Notes: generated by a model from the letters alone, not told the origin. Counted from the first letter of the stretch, positions 22,101 to 32,965 are shown. The stretch is DNA of 64,000 nucleotides from Pelobates cultripes (GCA_933207985.1 OW240913.1:266313201-266377200), one strand, 5' to 3'. Made by a program: numbers and translations.

Positions 22101-22583
22101 ACTCATATGCTTGGTATAAAGTGGAGGCTTCATACGGCATATAGACCCCAGAGTTCTGGTAAGGTAGAGAGAATGAATAGAACTATTAAGAATCAGTTAG
22201 CTAAAATGTGTCAGGAAACCCAACTTAAGTGGAACGTTCTCTTGCCCATAGCTCTATTGCGAATCCGTAGTACACCTACCAGAAGGATGGGCCTCTCTCC
22301 TTTTGAAATCATGCACGGGCGACCACCTCCCGTGCTTGGTAACTTAAGGGGGGATTTGAGTCAGTTGGGAGAAGGAATTACCCGGCAGCAGGTTGTGGAG
22401 TTGGGTAAGACTATGGAGGAGGTACAGAAATGGGTACAAGATAGATTACCTGTGAATATTTATCCCCCAATTCATAGTTACCACCCAGGCGACCAAGTGT
22501 GGATTAAAGAGTGGAATAATGTGCCGTTAGGGCCCAAGTGGAGAGGTCCTTATGTTGTTCTTCTGTCTACCCTACAGCGATAA
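19111..22583 (+). pseudogene. pol: ERV pro-pol, first copy, frameshifted
   Basis: The protease motif IDTGAEHSVV lies in the frame open from 19111 to 19356. Reverse transcriptase starts in the piece 19341-20174 (PECPVQLLGRDML to LPQGF), then the frame breaks near 20078-20083. The piece 20176-21768 carries the rest of RT and RNase H (YYTDGSS, KAELIAL, YTDSKYA, NRMADSAAKR). A further break near 21705 leads to integrase 21756-22583 with the D-D-E core (LQIDYTV, SDNGPAF, KVERMNR) and WRGPYVV. The protease is in a different frame from gag, with no obvious slippery site in the overlap. The integrase zinc-binding motif reads FVTC instead of CVTC near 21790, a loss of one cysteine. A last break near 22570 removes the C-terminal tail. 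Confidence 0.9.
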
Positions 22584-22920
22584 AAGTAGCCGAAGTGGCT
22601 CCGTGGATACATCACTCCAGGGTTAAACCAGCAGCAGCCGATTCCTGGCAAGTTACAGCAAATCCAGAGAATCCCTGCAAAATCCGGTTAAAACGCACAA
22701 CTCAGTCGGAGTGACGAGGAACCTTGTGGATCACAAATTTTATTGTTTCAGAGACTTGGTAAGTGAGTGAGAAGGCCATAATAAAGCCTGTCCACTCACC
22801 AACGAGTGTATAAGTCAGGGAAAGTCTTGAGGGGACCCCTGTGAAGACGAGCAGAACTCCATTCCCTGCAGCCCTTACATCCTGGAAGTTGAGGTGCCTT
22901 CGCACGGACGAAGACTGAGG

Positions 22921-24130
22921 ATGACGACGAAAGATGTATTTTTAATAATGTTTATTTATGTGTATTTTTATATTCAGGAAGGTAGAGGTACCGACACTCC
23001 TAGCTGTGAGGTATGCATTAAGACTACAAGAACAGGTAACCATATATCCCAGACCCTAATTTGGCATTCGCAATATGAGTGTAAAGGAGATGTATCAAGA
23101 TGTAGATACCTAAATATAGAATATAGTGTGTGTCATTTAGGAGTAGGAGAACCTAAGTGCTTCAGTCCTGAGTATCAACCCCGTACAATTTGGTTGACTC
23201 TCAGAAATGGAGATCCTCAGGGAACCCTAATTAATGAGACGGTATTAGAATCCGTATATTCTTCAGGTGCTCTGCTATTTGATGCGTGTAAAGCAATATC
23301 AAGTGGTAGAAAGCCGTGGAATGTATGTGGGGATCTTAGATGGGAGAGGACGTATGGGTCTAACGATAAATATATTTGTCCCAGTAGTAAAAATAGATAT
23401 GTAAGTCCAAGATGTCCAAATAGAGATTATAACTTCTGCCCATATTGGTCTTGTGTGGGGTGGGCGACTTGGGGACAGACAGCAGACAAGGACATGATTG
23501 TGACTAAGTTGCCTACTTATCCATATTGTAAGTCTATGGAATGCAATCCAATCCATATACTTATAAATAACCCTGACAAGTTCTTAGATAAATATGGTAA
23601 TTTATTTGGGTTTCAAATATATGGGACGGGTTTAGACCCTTGGACAATATTGTTTATAGGGATAGAGACTGATACGGTAACCTCCCAAACTCATCAAGTA
23701 TACCATTCCTTTTATGAAGAGATGAGCATAGATAATAAGATCCCCATAATGCTAAAAACTTGTTCATTGATTTAGCCGAGAGTATTGCCGGTAGTCTTAA
23801 TGTTACCAACTGCTATGTGTGTGGAGGTACTAACATGGGAGACCAATGGCCTTGGGAAGCAAAGGAGGTAATGTCCGGTTCTAAGGCAGTTGACCAATTA
23901 ATATCTATACAAGACGACTATCATATGAGTGTTAGAGGTAAATCTGAGTGGAGATTGAAGACCTCCATCATAGGTTATGTTTGTATAGCGAGGAAAGGAA
24001 TGATGTATAATACTTCTGTAGGAGAATTAACTTGTCTAGGGCAAAAAGCTTATGATGATGATACAAAGAATACAACTTGGTGGTCGGCTTCAAATGTCTC
24101 AGAACCATCTAACCCGCTTGCAAGATATGC
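22921..24130 (+). pseudogene. env: ERV env, first copy, frameshifted and cut by the gap
   Basis: It starts at the same ATG as the second copy. The frame is open from 22921 to 23775, breaks near 23744, and continues in 23760-24130 until the N gap. Only the surface-subunit part is present, including the CYVC motif near 23812. It is almost identical to 27353-28563. Start choice: the ATG is followed by a hydrophobic segment that fits a signal peptide. Confidence 0.9.
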
Positions 24131-24230
24131 NNNNNNNNNNNNNNNNNNNNNNNNNNNNNNNNNNNNNNNNNNNNNNNNNNNNNNNNNNNNNNNNNNNNNN
24201 NNNNNNNNNNNNNNNNNNNNNNNNNNNNNN
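24131..24230. other. Assembly gap of 100 N
   Basis: Exactly 100 N, the usual placeholder for a gap of unknown size. The 4.33 kb on each side of it repeat one another. Confidence 1.
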
Positions 24231-27146
24231 TGTTCAAAAGCCCGGTACAGATGATTATCGACCTGTGCAGGACTTGAGAGCAGTCAATGATGCGGTTGTT
24301 AGTATACATCCAGTCGTGCCCAATCCATATAACCTGCTTGCTTTAATTCCGGGCGGGGCTACTTGCTTTACAGTCTTAGATCTCAAAGATGCCTTCTTTT
24401 GCCTCCGAATTGCCGCAGAAAGCCAATGTATCTTCGCTTTCCAATGGGAAAATGCTGTAACGGGCTCGAAACGCCAAATGACCTGGACAAGATTGCCCCA
24501 GGGGTTTAAAAATTCACCTACCCTATTTGGTTCGGCTCTAAGTCAAGATCTACTAGATTTCGAGTCTATCCCAGGAGAGTGTGTATTATTACAATATGTA
24601 GATGACTTGTTGATAGCAGCAGTTACAAAGGAAGTATGTCAGTAAGCAACGCACGATCTACTACACATTCTCTGGAAGGCAGGATACAAGGTGTCAAGAA
24701 GGAAGGCTCAGTTGTGTTTGCCAACTGTCAAATATCTGGGATTCCATGTCTCTGAAGGTCAAAGAATTATGGGGCCAGAGAGAAAAGAAGCTGTGTGCCA
24801 AATACCGATACCCAGGAATAGAAGACAAGTGCGAGAATTCTTGGGGGCAGCAGGCTTCTGTAGGATATGGATTCCCAGCTACGCGATACTGGCAAAACCT
24901 CTGTATGCAGCTATCAAAGGTACAGAGCATGACCCCTTCTTATGGACTCAAGAACAGCAAACGGCATTCGAAGATGTGAAGAGGGCTTTGATGAGTGCCC
25001 CAGCATTAGGTCTACCTGACCACACACGCCATTCTACCTGTATGTACATGAGCAAAGAAGAATGGCTGTGGGAGTATTGACACAGTACTTGGGATCATGG
25101 CAAAGACCTGTTGCCTACATGTCTAAGCAACTGGATGCAGTGGCCAGCGGACTTCCACCTTGTCTAAGAGCTGTAGCTGCAGCCGCCCTGCTAGTAGCTG
25201 AAGCCGATAAACTCACTCTGGGTCAAGAACTTTATGTACGAGTTCCACATGCAGTACAGACGTTGTTGGATTACAAAGGAAATCATTGGTTTAGTAACAG
25301 CCGTATGACCAAGTATCAAGCAATGTTGTGTGAAAACCCAAGAGTGCATTTAGAGACTGTAAATACCTTAAATCCAGCTACCCTTTTGCCACAACCTACT
25401 GAAAGTCAACATGATTGTTTGGAAGTAATGGATGAAGTATTTTCAAGTAGACCAGATCTTCGTGATTTTCCCATCCAGAACCCTGATGTTCAATATTACA
25501 CCGGCGGCAGTAGTTATGTAAAAGAAGGGATCCGCTATGCAGGATATGCAGTAACAACGATAGACAAGGTGATAGAAGCTCGGCCACTGGCAAAAGGAAC
25601 ATCAGCACAAAAGGCAGAATTGATAGCACTGACACGAGCGTTACAATTGGCTGAAGGTTTAAGAGTGAACATCTACACGGACTCCAAGTATGCGTTTTTA
25701 ACCACTCATGCCCACGGAGCTTTGTATAAAGAAAGAGGACTATTGAATTCAGAAGGCAAAGAAATCAAATACGCAGCTGAGATCCACAACTATTGGAAGC
25801 AGTGTGGGAGCCGAAAGAAGTCGGTATTATACATTGTCGGGCGCATCTGAGAGGAGATGGTGATGTAACCAAAGGGAATCGGATGGCAGATAGTGCAGCT
25901 AAGCGTGCTGCTGAATCAGGAAGACAGGAATATGTGGGGCATATAGCTGCTCTTATACCAGCTCCACTGTCTCAATGGACTCCAATTTATACAGCTCAGG
26001 AAGAGGAGTGGTTAAGGACTGAACCTGGAAAGTATTTGGAGAACAAATGGTATCAGTTAGAAGATGGAAGAATAGTTATTCCAGCATCACTAGCGGTAGA
26101 AATTGTCCAAAACTATCATAACGGGACACATTCTGGGAGAGACAGTACAGAAGAATCTCTCAGAAAACATTTCTACATACCAAGATTGTCCAACTTGACT
26201 CAGGCCATTGTACGTAGATGTGTAACGTGTGCTAAAAATAATGCAAGACAAGGACCAGTAAAGCCACCAGGAGTCCAGTTTATGGGGGGACTTCCCATGT
26301 CCGATTTACAAATTGACTATACAGTGATGCCTAAATCGGGTGGACATCGCTACCTGCTGGTAGTGGTGTGCACCTATTCAGGCTGGGTAGAAGCATGTCC
26401 TACTCGTACAGAGAAAGCAGGAGAAGTCGTGAGATTCCTGCTACGAGAAATAATACCCCGATATGGACTACCCTGCTCTATAGGATCGGACAATGGTCCA
26501 GCTTTTGTTCATCAGTGCTTACAACAACTGACTCATATGCTTGGTATAAAGTGGAGGCTTCATACGGCATATAGACCCCAGAGTTCTGGTAAGGTAGAGA
26601 GAATGAATAGAACTATTAAGAATCAGTTGGCTAAAATGTGTCAGGAAACCCAACTTAAGTGGAACGTTCTCTTGCCCATAGCTCTATTGCGAATCCGTAG
26701 TACACCTACCAGAAGGATGGGCCTCTCTCCTTTTGAAATCATGTACGGGCGACCACCTCCCGTGCTTGGTAACTTAAGGGGGGATTTGAGTCAGTTGGGA
26801 GAAGGAATTACCCGGCAGCAGGTTGTAGGAGTTGGGTAAGACTATGGAGGAGGTACAGAAATGGGTACAAGATAGATTACCTGTGAATATTTATCCCCCA
26901 ATTCATAGTTACCACCCAGGCGACCAAGTGTGGATTAAAGAGTGGAATAATGTGCCGTTAGGGCCCAAGTGGAGAGGTCCTTATGTTGTTCTTCTGTCTA
27001 CCCCTACAGCGATAAAAGTAGCCGAAGTGGCTCCGTGGATACATCACTCCAGGGTTAAACCAGCAGCAGCCGATTCCTGGCAAGTTACAGCAAATCCAGA
27101 GAATCCCTGCAAAATCCGGTTAAAACGCACGACTCAGTCGGAGTGA
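24231..27146 (+). pseudogene. pol: ERV pol, second copy, lacking its 5' part
   Basis: It begins inside RT at the base equivalent to 19799 and covers RT, RNase H and integrase. RT motifs LPQGF and [11 protein letters not shown] are intact here. Breaks: a stop at 24643-24645, frame changes near 25028, 25783 and 26826. The first RNase H catalytic motif reads YTGGSS near 25500 instead of YTDGSS, so an acidic active-site residue is lost. The integrase keeps the H-H-C-C domain (CVTC near 26219) and the D-D-E core. The last piece, 26832-27146, holds the WRGPYVV C-terminal domain. None of these frame changes is shared with the first copy. Confidence 0.9.
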
Positions 27147-27352
27147 CGAGGAACCTTGTGGATCACAAATTTTATTGTTTCAGAGACTTGGTAAGTGAGT
27201 GAGAAGGCCATAATAAAGCCTGTCCACTCACCAACGAGTGTATAAGTCAGGGAAAGTCTTGAGGGGACCCCTGTGAAGACGAGCAGAACTCCATTCCCTG
27301 CAGCCCTTACATCCTGGAAGCTGAGGTGCCTTCGCACGGACGAAGACTGAGG

Positions 27353-29434
27353 ATGACGACGAAAGATGTATTTTTAATAATGTTTATTTATGTGTATTTT
27401 TATATTCAGGAAGGTAGAGGTACCGACACTCCTAGCTGTGAGGTATGCATTAAGACTACAAGAACAGGTAACCATATATCCCAGACCCTAATTTGGCATT
27501 CGCAATATGAGTGTAAAGGAGATGTATCAAGATGTAGATACTTAAATATAGAATATAGTGTGTGTCATTTAGGAGTAGGAGAACCTAAGTGCTTCAGTCC
27601 TGAGTATCAACCCCGTACAATTTGGTTGACTCTCAGAAATGGAGATCCTCAGGGGACCCTAATTAATAAGACGGTATTAGAATCCGTATATTCTTCAGGT
27701 GCTCTGCTATTTGATGCGTGTAAAGCAATATCAAGTGGTAGAAAGCCGTGGAATGTATGTGGGGATCTTAGATGGGAGAGGACGTATGGGTCTAACGATA
27801 AATATATTTGTCCCAGTAGTAAAAATAGATATGTAAGTCCAAGATGTCCAAATAGAGATTATAACTTCTGCCCATATTGGTCTTGTGTGGGGTGGGCGAC
27901 TTGGGGACAGACAGCAGACAAGGACATGATTGTGACTAAGTTGCCTACTAATCCATATTGTAAGTCTATGGAATGCAATCCAATCCATATACTTATAAAT
28001 AACCCTGACAAGTTCTTAGATAAATATGGTAATTTATTTGGGTTTCAAATATATGGGACGGGTTTAGACCCTGGGACAATATTGTTTATAGGGATAGAGA
28101 CTGATACGGTAACCTCCCAAACTCATCAAGTATACCATTCCTTTTATGAAGAGATGAGCATAGATAATAAGATCCCCCATAATGCTAAAAACTTGTTTAT
28201 TGATTTAGCCGAGAGTATTGCCGGTAGTCTTAATGTTACCAACTGCTATGTGTGTGGAGGTACTAACATGGGAGACCAATGGCCTTGGGAAGCAAAGGAG
28301 GTAATGTCCGGTTCTAAGGCAGTTGACCAATTAATATCTATACAAGCCGACTATCATATGAGTGTTAGAGGTAAATCTGAGTGGAGATTGAAGACCTCCA
28401 TCATAGGTTATGTTTGCATAGCGAGGAAAGGAATGATGTATAATACTTCTGTAGGAGAATTAACTTGTCTAGGGCAAAAAGCTTATGATGATGATACAAA
28501 GAATACAACTTGGTGGTCGGCTTCAAATGTCTCAGAACCATCTAACCCGTTTGCAAGATATGCCAATTTAAAGGGCGTATGGTTTGATCTATCCATCACA
28601 TCTAACTGGAGAGCCCCAGCGAATTTGTACTGGATCTGTGGTAAGAAGGCCTATTCGGAGTTACCACAGGACTGGGAAGGGGCATGTGTGTTGGGTATGT
28701 TGAAACCATCCTTCTTCTTGTTGCCTATTGAAACAGGTGAGACTTTAGGTGTTAAAGTGTATGATGTGAATCATAGGAAGAAAAGGGGACCCATAGAGAT
28801 AGGTGCCTGGGAAGATAATGAATGGCCTCCCCAGCGTATTATAGATTATTATGGGCCAGCCACGTGGGCAGAGGATGGTACCTTTGGTTATAGAACCCCT
28901 ATTTATATGCTCAACCGCATTATAAGGTTACAGGCGGTGGTTGAGATCATTACTAACGAGACATCACAAGCGCTCAATCTTCTAGCGAAGCATAATACCA
29001 GGATGAGGACAGCAGTTTACCAAAATAGATTAGCCTTGGATTATCTTTTGGCAGTAGAGGGAGGTGTATGTGGGAAGTTTAACCTGAGCAATTGCTGTCT
29101 TCAAATAGATGACGAAGGGCAAGCAATAGCTGAGCTTACTAGCCATATGGTTAAACTAGCGCATGTGCCTACTCAGGTATGGAAAGGGTACAATCCAAGT
29201 AGTTGGTTTGGTAGCTGGTATGAGTGGTTTGGAGGGCTTAAGGCAGTGGTAGGTGGAGTCCTACTGATTTTAATGTTGTGTCTACTCCTGCCGTGTCTTA
29301 TACCCTTAGTAGTTAGGTCTGTGCAAAGCCTGATAGAAAATATAGCAGAGAGGAAGGCTGCTGCACAGATAATGGCAATTTATAAATATAAGGCTCTAGA
29401 TCAGGGAGAACCAATGCAGGAAGACGAGTGTTGA
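27353..29434 (+). CDS. env: ERV envelope glycoprotein, intact
   Basis: It is 693 codons from the ATG at 27353, ending in TGA. A hydrophobic signal segment (VFLIMFIYVYFYI) lies at residues 5-18. The surface subunit is cysteine-rich with many N-X-S/T sites and a CYVC (C-X2-C) motif at 298-301. A furin-type RKKR is at 475-478. In the transmembrane subunit a cysteine motif, CGKFNLSNCC, lies at 573-582, then the membrane segment at about 631-654 and a cytoplasmic tail of about 39 residues. The motif has seven residues between the first cysteine and the CC pair; six is the usual number in gamma-type Env. The sequence right after the cleavage site is not hydrophobic, so an N-terminal fusion peptide is not evident. 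Whether it is expressed cannot be seen. Confidence 0.95.
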   Translation: MTTKDVFLIMFIYVYFYIQEGRGTDTPSCEVCIKTTRTGNHISQTLIWHSQYECKGDVSRCRYLNIEYSVCHLGVGEPKCFSPEYQPRTIWLTLRNGDPQGTLINKTVLESVYSSGALLFDACKAISSGRKPWNVCGDLRWERTYGSNDKYICPSSKNRYVSPRCPNRDYNFCPYWSCVGWATWGQTADKDMIVTKLPTNPYCKSMECNPIHILINNPDKFLDKYGNLFGFQIYGTGLDPGTILFIGIETDTVTSQTHQVYHSFYEEMSIDNKIPHNAKNLFIDLAESIAGSLNVTNCYVCGGTNMGDQWPWEAKEVMSGSKAVDQLISIQADYHMSVRGKSEWRLKTSIIGYVCIARKGMMYNTSVGELTCLGQKAYDDDTKNTTWWSASNVSEPSNPFARYANLKGVWFDLSITSNWRAPANLYWICGKKAYSELPQDWEGACVLGMLKPSFFLLPIETGETLGVKVYDVNHRKKRGPIEIGAWEDNEWPPQRIIDYYGPATWAEDGTFGYRTPIYMLNRIIRLQAVVEIITNETSQALNLLAKHNTRMRTAVYQNRLALDYLLAVEGGVCGKFNLSNCCLQIDDEGQAIAELTSHMVKLAHVPTQVWKGYNPSSWFGSWYEWFGGLKAVVGGVLLILMLCLLLPCLIPLVVRSVQSLIENIAERKAAAQIMAIYKYKALDQGEPMQEDEC

Positions 29435-29541
29435 AGATTCACATCATAGGATAAGTCTGGTCTGGTTCAAAGGTAACTTGTGGTGTATGTAAACCAAGGT
29501 TAAGTGATGCCTCAAGTAATTGTAAAATATCAAGAGGCATC

Positions 29542-29552
29542 AAAGGGGGGAA
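29542..29552 (+). promoter_or_regulatory. Polypurine tract
   Basis: AAAGGGGGGAA directly abuts the 3' LTR and would prime plus-strand synthesis. Confidence 0.9.
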
Positions 29553-29988
29553 TGTGGTGGAATCTCGGTAAAAATAAATTTAGTAGGCCGAGATTACCAC
29601 ATGGCATGTGTACGTGCATATGCTGACGTATCGATCAGTTGGTTGCACGAGGCAAGATACGATCAGTAGTGTACGGAGCATGTGCAAGAATACAGGATGT
29701 AGTATTCCCCTCCTCCATTGTGCTGGACAAGCCATGCGGTCAAGCAGGAAGTTAATTCTTATTTGTAATGATTGGTCAAGAGAATGTGCGGGTGGAGCTT
29801 AATATGGGAGGAGTTATGTGCCTATATAGGAAGCCTGCACTATTGTTCAGGGCTCAGAACTTGCTGTATTTTTGGTGACATTAGTCCCTCTGAGTCCCGA
29901 TCGGTGATCCAATAAAGAACCTCTTCCTTCCTGAAGAAACCTGTGTCCATCCCTCTGTGCTTTGCTTCCGTCAGTTTCTCCGGTATCA
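29553..29988 (+). repeat. ERV 3' LTR
   Basis: Same length as the 5' LTR, with two differences: one in GCCATGCGGTCAAG near 29737 and one just after the TATA box near 29829. Confidence 0.95.
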
Positions 29989-30358
29989 ATAATACTGTGA
30001 TCTGTATTTTGATCATTGTAGGCAGTGATCAACTGGCAGGGAAGGGGTTAATTTTTATTTAGACTGGGTAAAGGGGGGAGGTATTTTTTTTTACTTAAAC
30101 GTTACTAAAACTTTTTTTAAAACTTTTTACCTTTTTAAAGCTTATTTTAAAACTTTTTTAACGTTAATCCCTAGTTAGCCTAACACCAAATTCCCCAATT
30201 CCCCACTAACTTCCACCCATCCCACCTAGCTAAATATATCATTTTTAAATATTTAAATTAATTAATAAAATAAATTTAACCCGAGGGTTAAAAAAAATAA
30301 TAATTAACCTTCAGGGGTTAAAAAAATAAATAAATCAGATGACATTAAAATGTATACC

Positions 30359-30396
30359 CTGCCAATTGATCACTGTAGTCAGTGATCAATTGGCAG
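30359..30396. repeat. Perfect 17-bp inverted repeat
   Basis: CTGCCAATTGATCACTG, a 4-base loop, and the exact complement. Confidence 0.95.
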
Positions 30397-30556
30397 GGAA
30401 GGGGTTAATTTGATTAAAGCAGGGGAAAGGGGGGGTGGGATCTAACTTTATTTTATTTTTACACAGGGAGAAGATCAGCAGCACTGATCTGTCTCCCTGC
30501 ACTTCACACATAACCCGGAAGTGCAGGGAGCTGGAAGGTGAGTATATGGAACACAT

Positions 30557-30589
30557 GTGCTCGCTCTGACAGCCTGTCAGAGCGAGCAC
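30557..30589. repeat. Perfect 16-bp inverted repeat, 1-base spacer
   Basis: GTGCTCGCTCTGACAG, one C, then the exact complement. Such a small spacer favours cruciform extrusion. Confidence 0.95.
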
Positions 30590-31039
30590 TGCTGCAGGGG
30601 CAGCCCGATCGGGTGCTCCCAGTCTGCCTCTAATACCAGGGCCGGATTAACATAGGGGCTGATGGAGCTGCAGCTCCAGGCCCAGGCCCATGGAATAGGC
30701 CCATTTAAAAAAAAAAAAAAAAAATTTTTTTTTTTTTTACACACTACTCTTAGGTTTGCCACATGACTGGTATTTTACTGGCACAGCCGGTATTTGAGGC
30801 TGCCTGGCCATGTCGGTATCACAGTAATACCGGCAATACAAATGCAGGTATTTTTCTCAGAATAAATGGAGATTACTCTGCAATACCAGCACCAGCCAGT
30901 AGGGGTCACTGTGTGTGGAGAAAAGCAGGAATAGGAAGTTACAGCATATCCCTGCCTCTCTCTACTACTTACTGATCCGTGGGGGAGCAGCAACACAGCA
31001 CAGAGTCCAGATAGCAGCTCTACAGCTCAGGTGAGGGAT

Positions 31040-32300
31040 GGGGGGAAAGGCAGCAGGGACACATGGGGACACTGAGACACTAGGGGACACATGTGGACAC
31101 TGAGACACTAGGGGACACTGAGACACTAGGGGACATATGGGGACACTGAGACACTAGGGGACACTGAGACACTAGGGGACATATGGGGACACTGAGACAC
31201 CAGGGGACACAGACACTAGGGGACACATGGGGACACAGACACTAGGGGACACAGACACTAGGACACATGGGGGCACAGACACTGGAAGACCTGGAAACAC
31301 TGAGACACTTGTGGACACTGGAAAACATGAGGACTCTGAGACACTAGGGGATACTGGGATACATGGAGATGCTGAGACACATGGGGATGCTGTGAGACAT
31401 AGGGACATTGGGAGACACTGAGACATTGGGACACGGAGTCACTATGTCCCCATTTCTCCCAGTGTCTGTGTCCCATGTCTCTCAATGTGCCTAGTGTCCC
31501 TACATGTCCCCATGTCTATGTCCACTACTGTCCCCAAGTCTCCCAGTGTCCCCATGTCTCTGTGTCCCTAGTGTCTTAGTGTCCCCTAATTGTTTCAGTG
31601 TCCCCATGTCTCCCAGTGTCTTTGTTCCTAGTGTCTCAGTGTGCCTAGTGTCCCCATGTCTCCCAGTGTCCCTATATGTCCCAGTGTCCCCATGTCTATG
31701 TCCACAACTGTCCCCATGTCTCCCAGTGTCCCCAAGTTTCTGTCTCCCAGCCAGTGTCCCCCTGTCTCCCAGTGTCTGTGTTCCCATGTCTCTGTGTCCC
31801 TAGTGTCTTAGTGTCCCCAAATGTTTCAGTGTCCCCATTTCTCCCAGTTTCCCTAAATGTTTCAGTGTCCCCATGTCTCCCAGTGTCCCTATGTCTCCGT
31901 GTCCCGGGTCTCTCTGTGAAATCACCAACAAACTGCTCACAGTTTGATTCTGCTGTATCGATGGATTGCTCCCAGTGTCTCAGTCTCGCAAGTCACCCAG
32001 TGTCTCAGTGTCCCTATGTATCACAGTGCCAGTGTCCTCATGTCGCCCAGTCCCATAGTCTCCCAAACTCTCAGTGTCCCCATGTCTCACTGTGTCCCCA
32101 GTATCCTAGTGACATGGGGACACACTGAGACATTGGGACACTGGGAGAAATGAGGACACTGGGAGACAGGGAGACTGGGCGACATGTGGACACTGACACT
32201 GTGATACATAGGGACACTGAGACACTGGGTGACTTGCGAGACTGAGAAACTGGGAGCAATCCATCTATACAGCAGAATCAAACTGTGAGTAGTTTGTTGG
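31040..32300. repeat. Inverted minisatellite, GGGACACTGAGACACTAG-like units
   Basis: From 31040 to about 31440 the plus strand carries GGGGACACTGAGACACTAG-type units. From about 31441 to 32105 it carries the complement (CCCAGTGTCTCAGTGTCCC-type units). From about 32106 to 32290 the first orientation returns. The long ORFs that cross it in both directions are by-products of the repeat and not genes. Confidence 0.95.
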
Positions 32301-32310
32301 TGATTTTACA
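31915..32310. repeat. Large palindrome within the minisatellite, arms about 137 bp
   Basis: 31915-32051 and 32175-32310 are inverted copies. They share non-repetitive words such as ATCACCAACAAAC and CAGTTTGATTCTGCTGTAT, so the pairing does not depend only on the minisatellite units. Confidence 0.9.
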
Positions 32311-32411
32311 GAATTTTCTCTGATGTCACTCTTTGTGATTATACAAATGATTAAGGCTGGTATTTTTTCCAAGAAAGGTGGCAACCCTAACTAATCTTCA
32401 CATACTCTTGC

Positions 32412-32965
32412 TTAAAGGAGCACTATAGGGTCAGGAACACATTCATGTATTTCTGACCCTATTATGCTAAAACCACCACCCTGGCCCCTTCTTGCCTCCC
32501 TAAGTATAGTAAAATATAACTTGTATTCAAGTCTGCAGCTGCTGGCTCTGCCTCTGAATTGACTGTCTGCTGACATCATCAGAAGTGGTGGTCTGAGCAA
32601 ATTACAAAACTTCCCCATAGGATTGGCTGAGACTGTCAACTAGGCAGATCAGGGGCAGAGCCAGCACAAGTCCAACATAGCCCTGGCCAATCAGCATCTC
32701 CTCATAAAGATAAATTGAATCAATGCATCTCTATGAGGAAAGTTCAGTGTCTGCATGCAGAGGGTGGAGACACTGAATGGCAGTGCTGCACACTAGGCAG
32801 TACTGCCCCAGGAAGTACCTCTAGCAGCCATCTAAGGAGTGGCCAGTGGAGTTATTTTCTCTGAAAAGACAGTGTTTACTGCAAAAGGCCTAAATGGAAT
32901 GATTCTATTTACCAGAACAAATACAATAAGCTGTAGTTGTTCTGGTGACTATAGTGTCCCTTTAA
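32412..32965. mobile_element. TTAA-flanked MITE, copy 1
   Basis: It starts TTAAAGGAGCACTATAG and ends CTATAGTGTCCCTTTAA, with TTAA at both ends. The ends resemble the T2/Kolobok-type MITEs of frogs. Relatives in this window: 55045-55544, 58010-58345 and 59422-59916. Confidence 0.8.

Larger units (their letters stand above)
15521..29988 (+). mobile_element. Endogenous retrovirus, gamma/epsilon type, recent
   Basis: Two 436-bp LTRs at 15521-15956 and 29553-29988 differ at only two positions. A 4-bp ATAA duplication flanks the element (15517-15520 and 29989-29992), as in gammaretroviruses. The order is LTR, primer-binding site, long leader, gag, pro-pol, env, then a 100-N gap, a second pol part and a complete env, polypurine tract, LTR. 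The pol and Gag wording is closest to mammalian C-type retroviruses. The central segment is present twice (19799-24130 and 24231-28563), which I think is an assembly effect; without the second copy the provirus would be about 10 kb, a normal length. The two copies carry different frame breaks. Confidence 0.95.
29993..30628. repeat. Continuation of the TTAA-bounded repeat, right of the ERV
   Basis: It holds a second AT-rich AACTTTTTT unit, two GGGAAGGGGTTAA motifs (30041 and 30398) and several palindromes, including CTCCCTGCACTTC / GAAGTGCAGGGAG near 30491-30533. No gene is seen. Confidence 0.6.
30751..32389. mobile_element. Non-autonomous hAT-like element, inner, carrying minisatellite
   Basis: The left end TAGGTTTGCCAC and right end GTGGCAACCCTA are inverted copies with one mismatch. 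The flanking 8-mers ACTACTCT (30743-30750) and ACTAATCT (32390-32397) agree at 7 of 8 positions, so it is older or the duplication is imperfect. Nearly all of its interior from 31040 on is minisatellite. Confidence 0.65.

Noticed and set aside
31172..32281. Several ORFs of 60-150 codons rich in S, V, P, C or T, D, G
   Set aside because: They are translations of the minisatellite in all frames. Their periodic content follows the DNA repeat.
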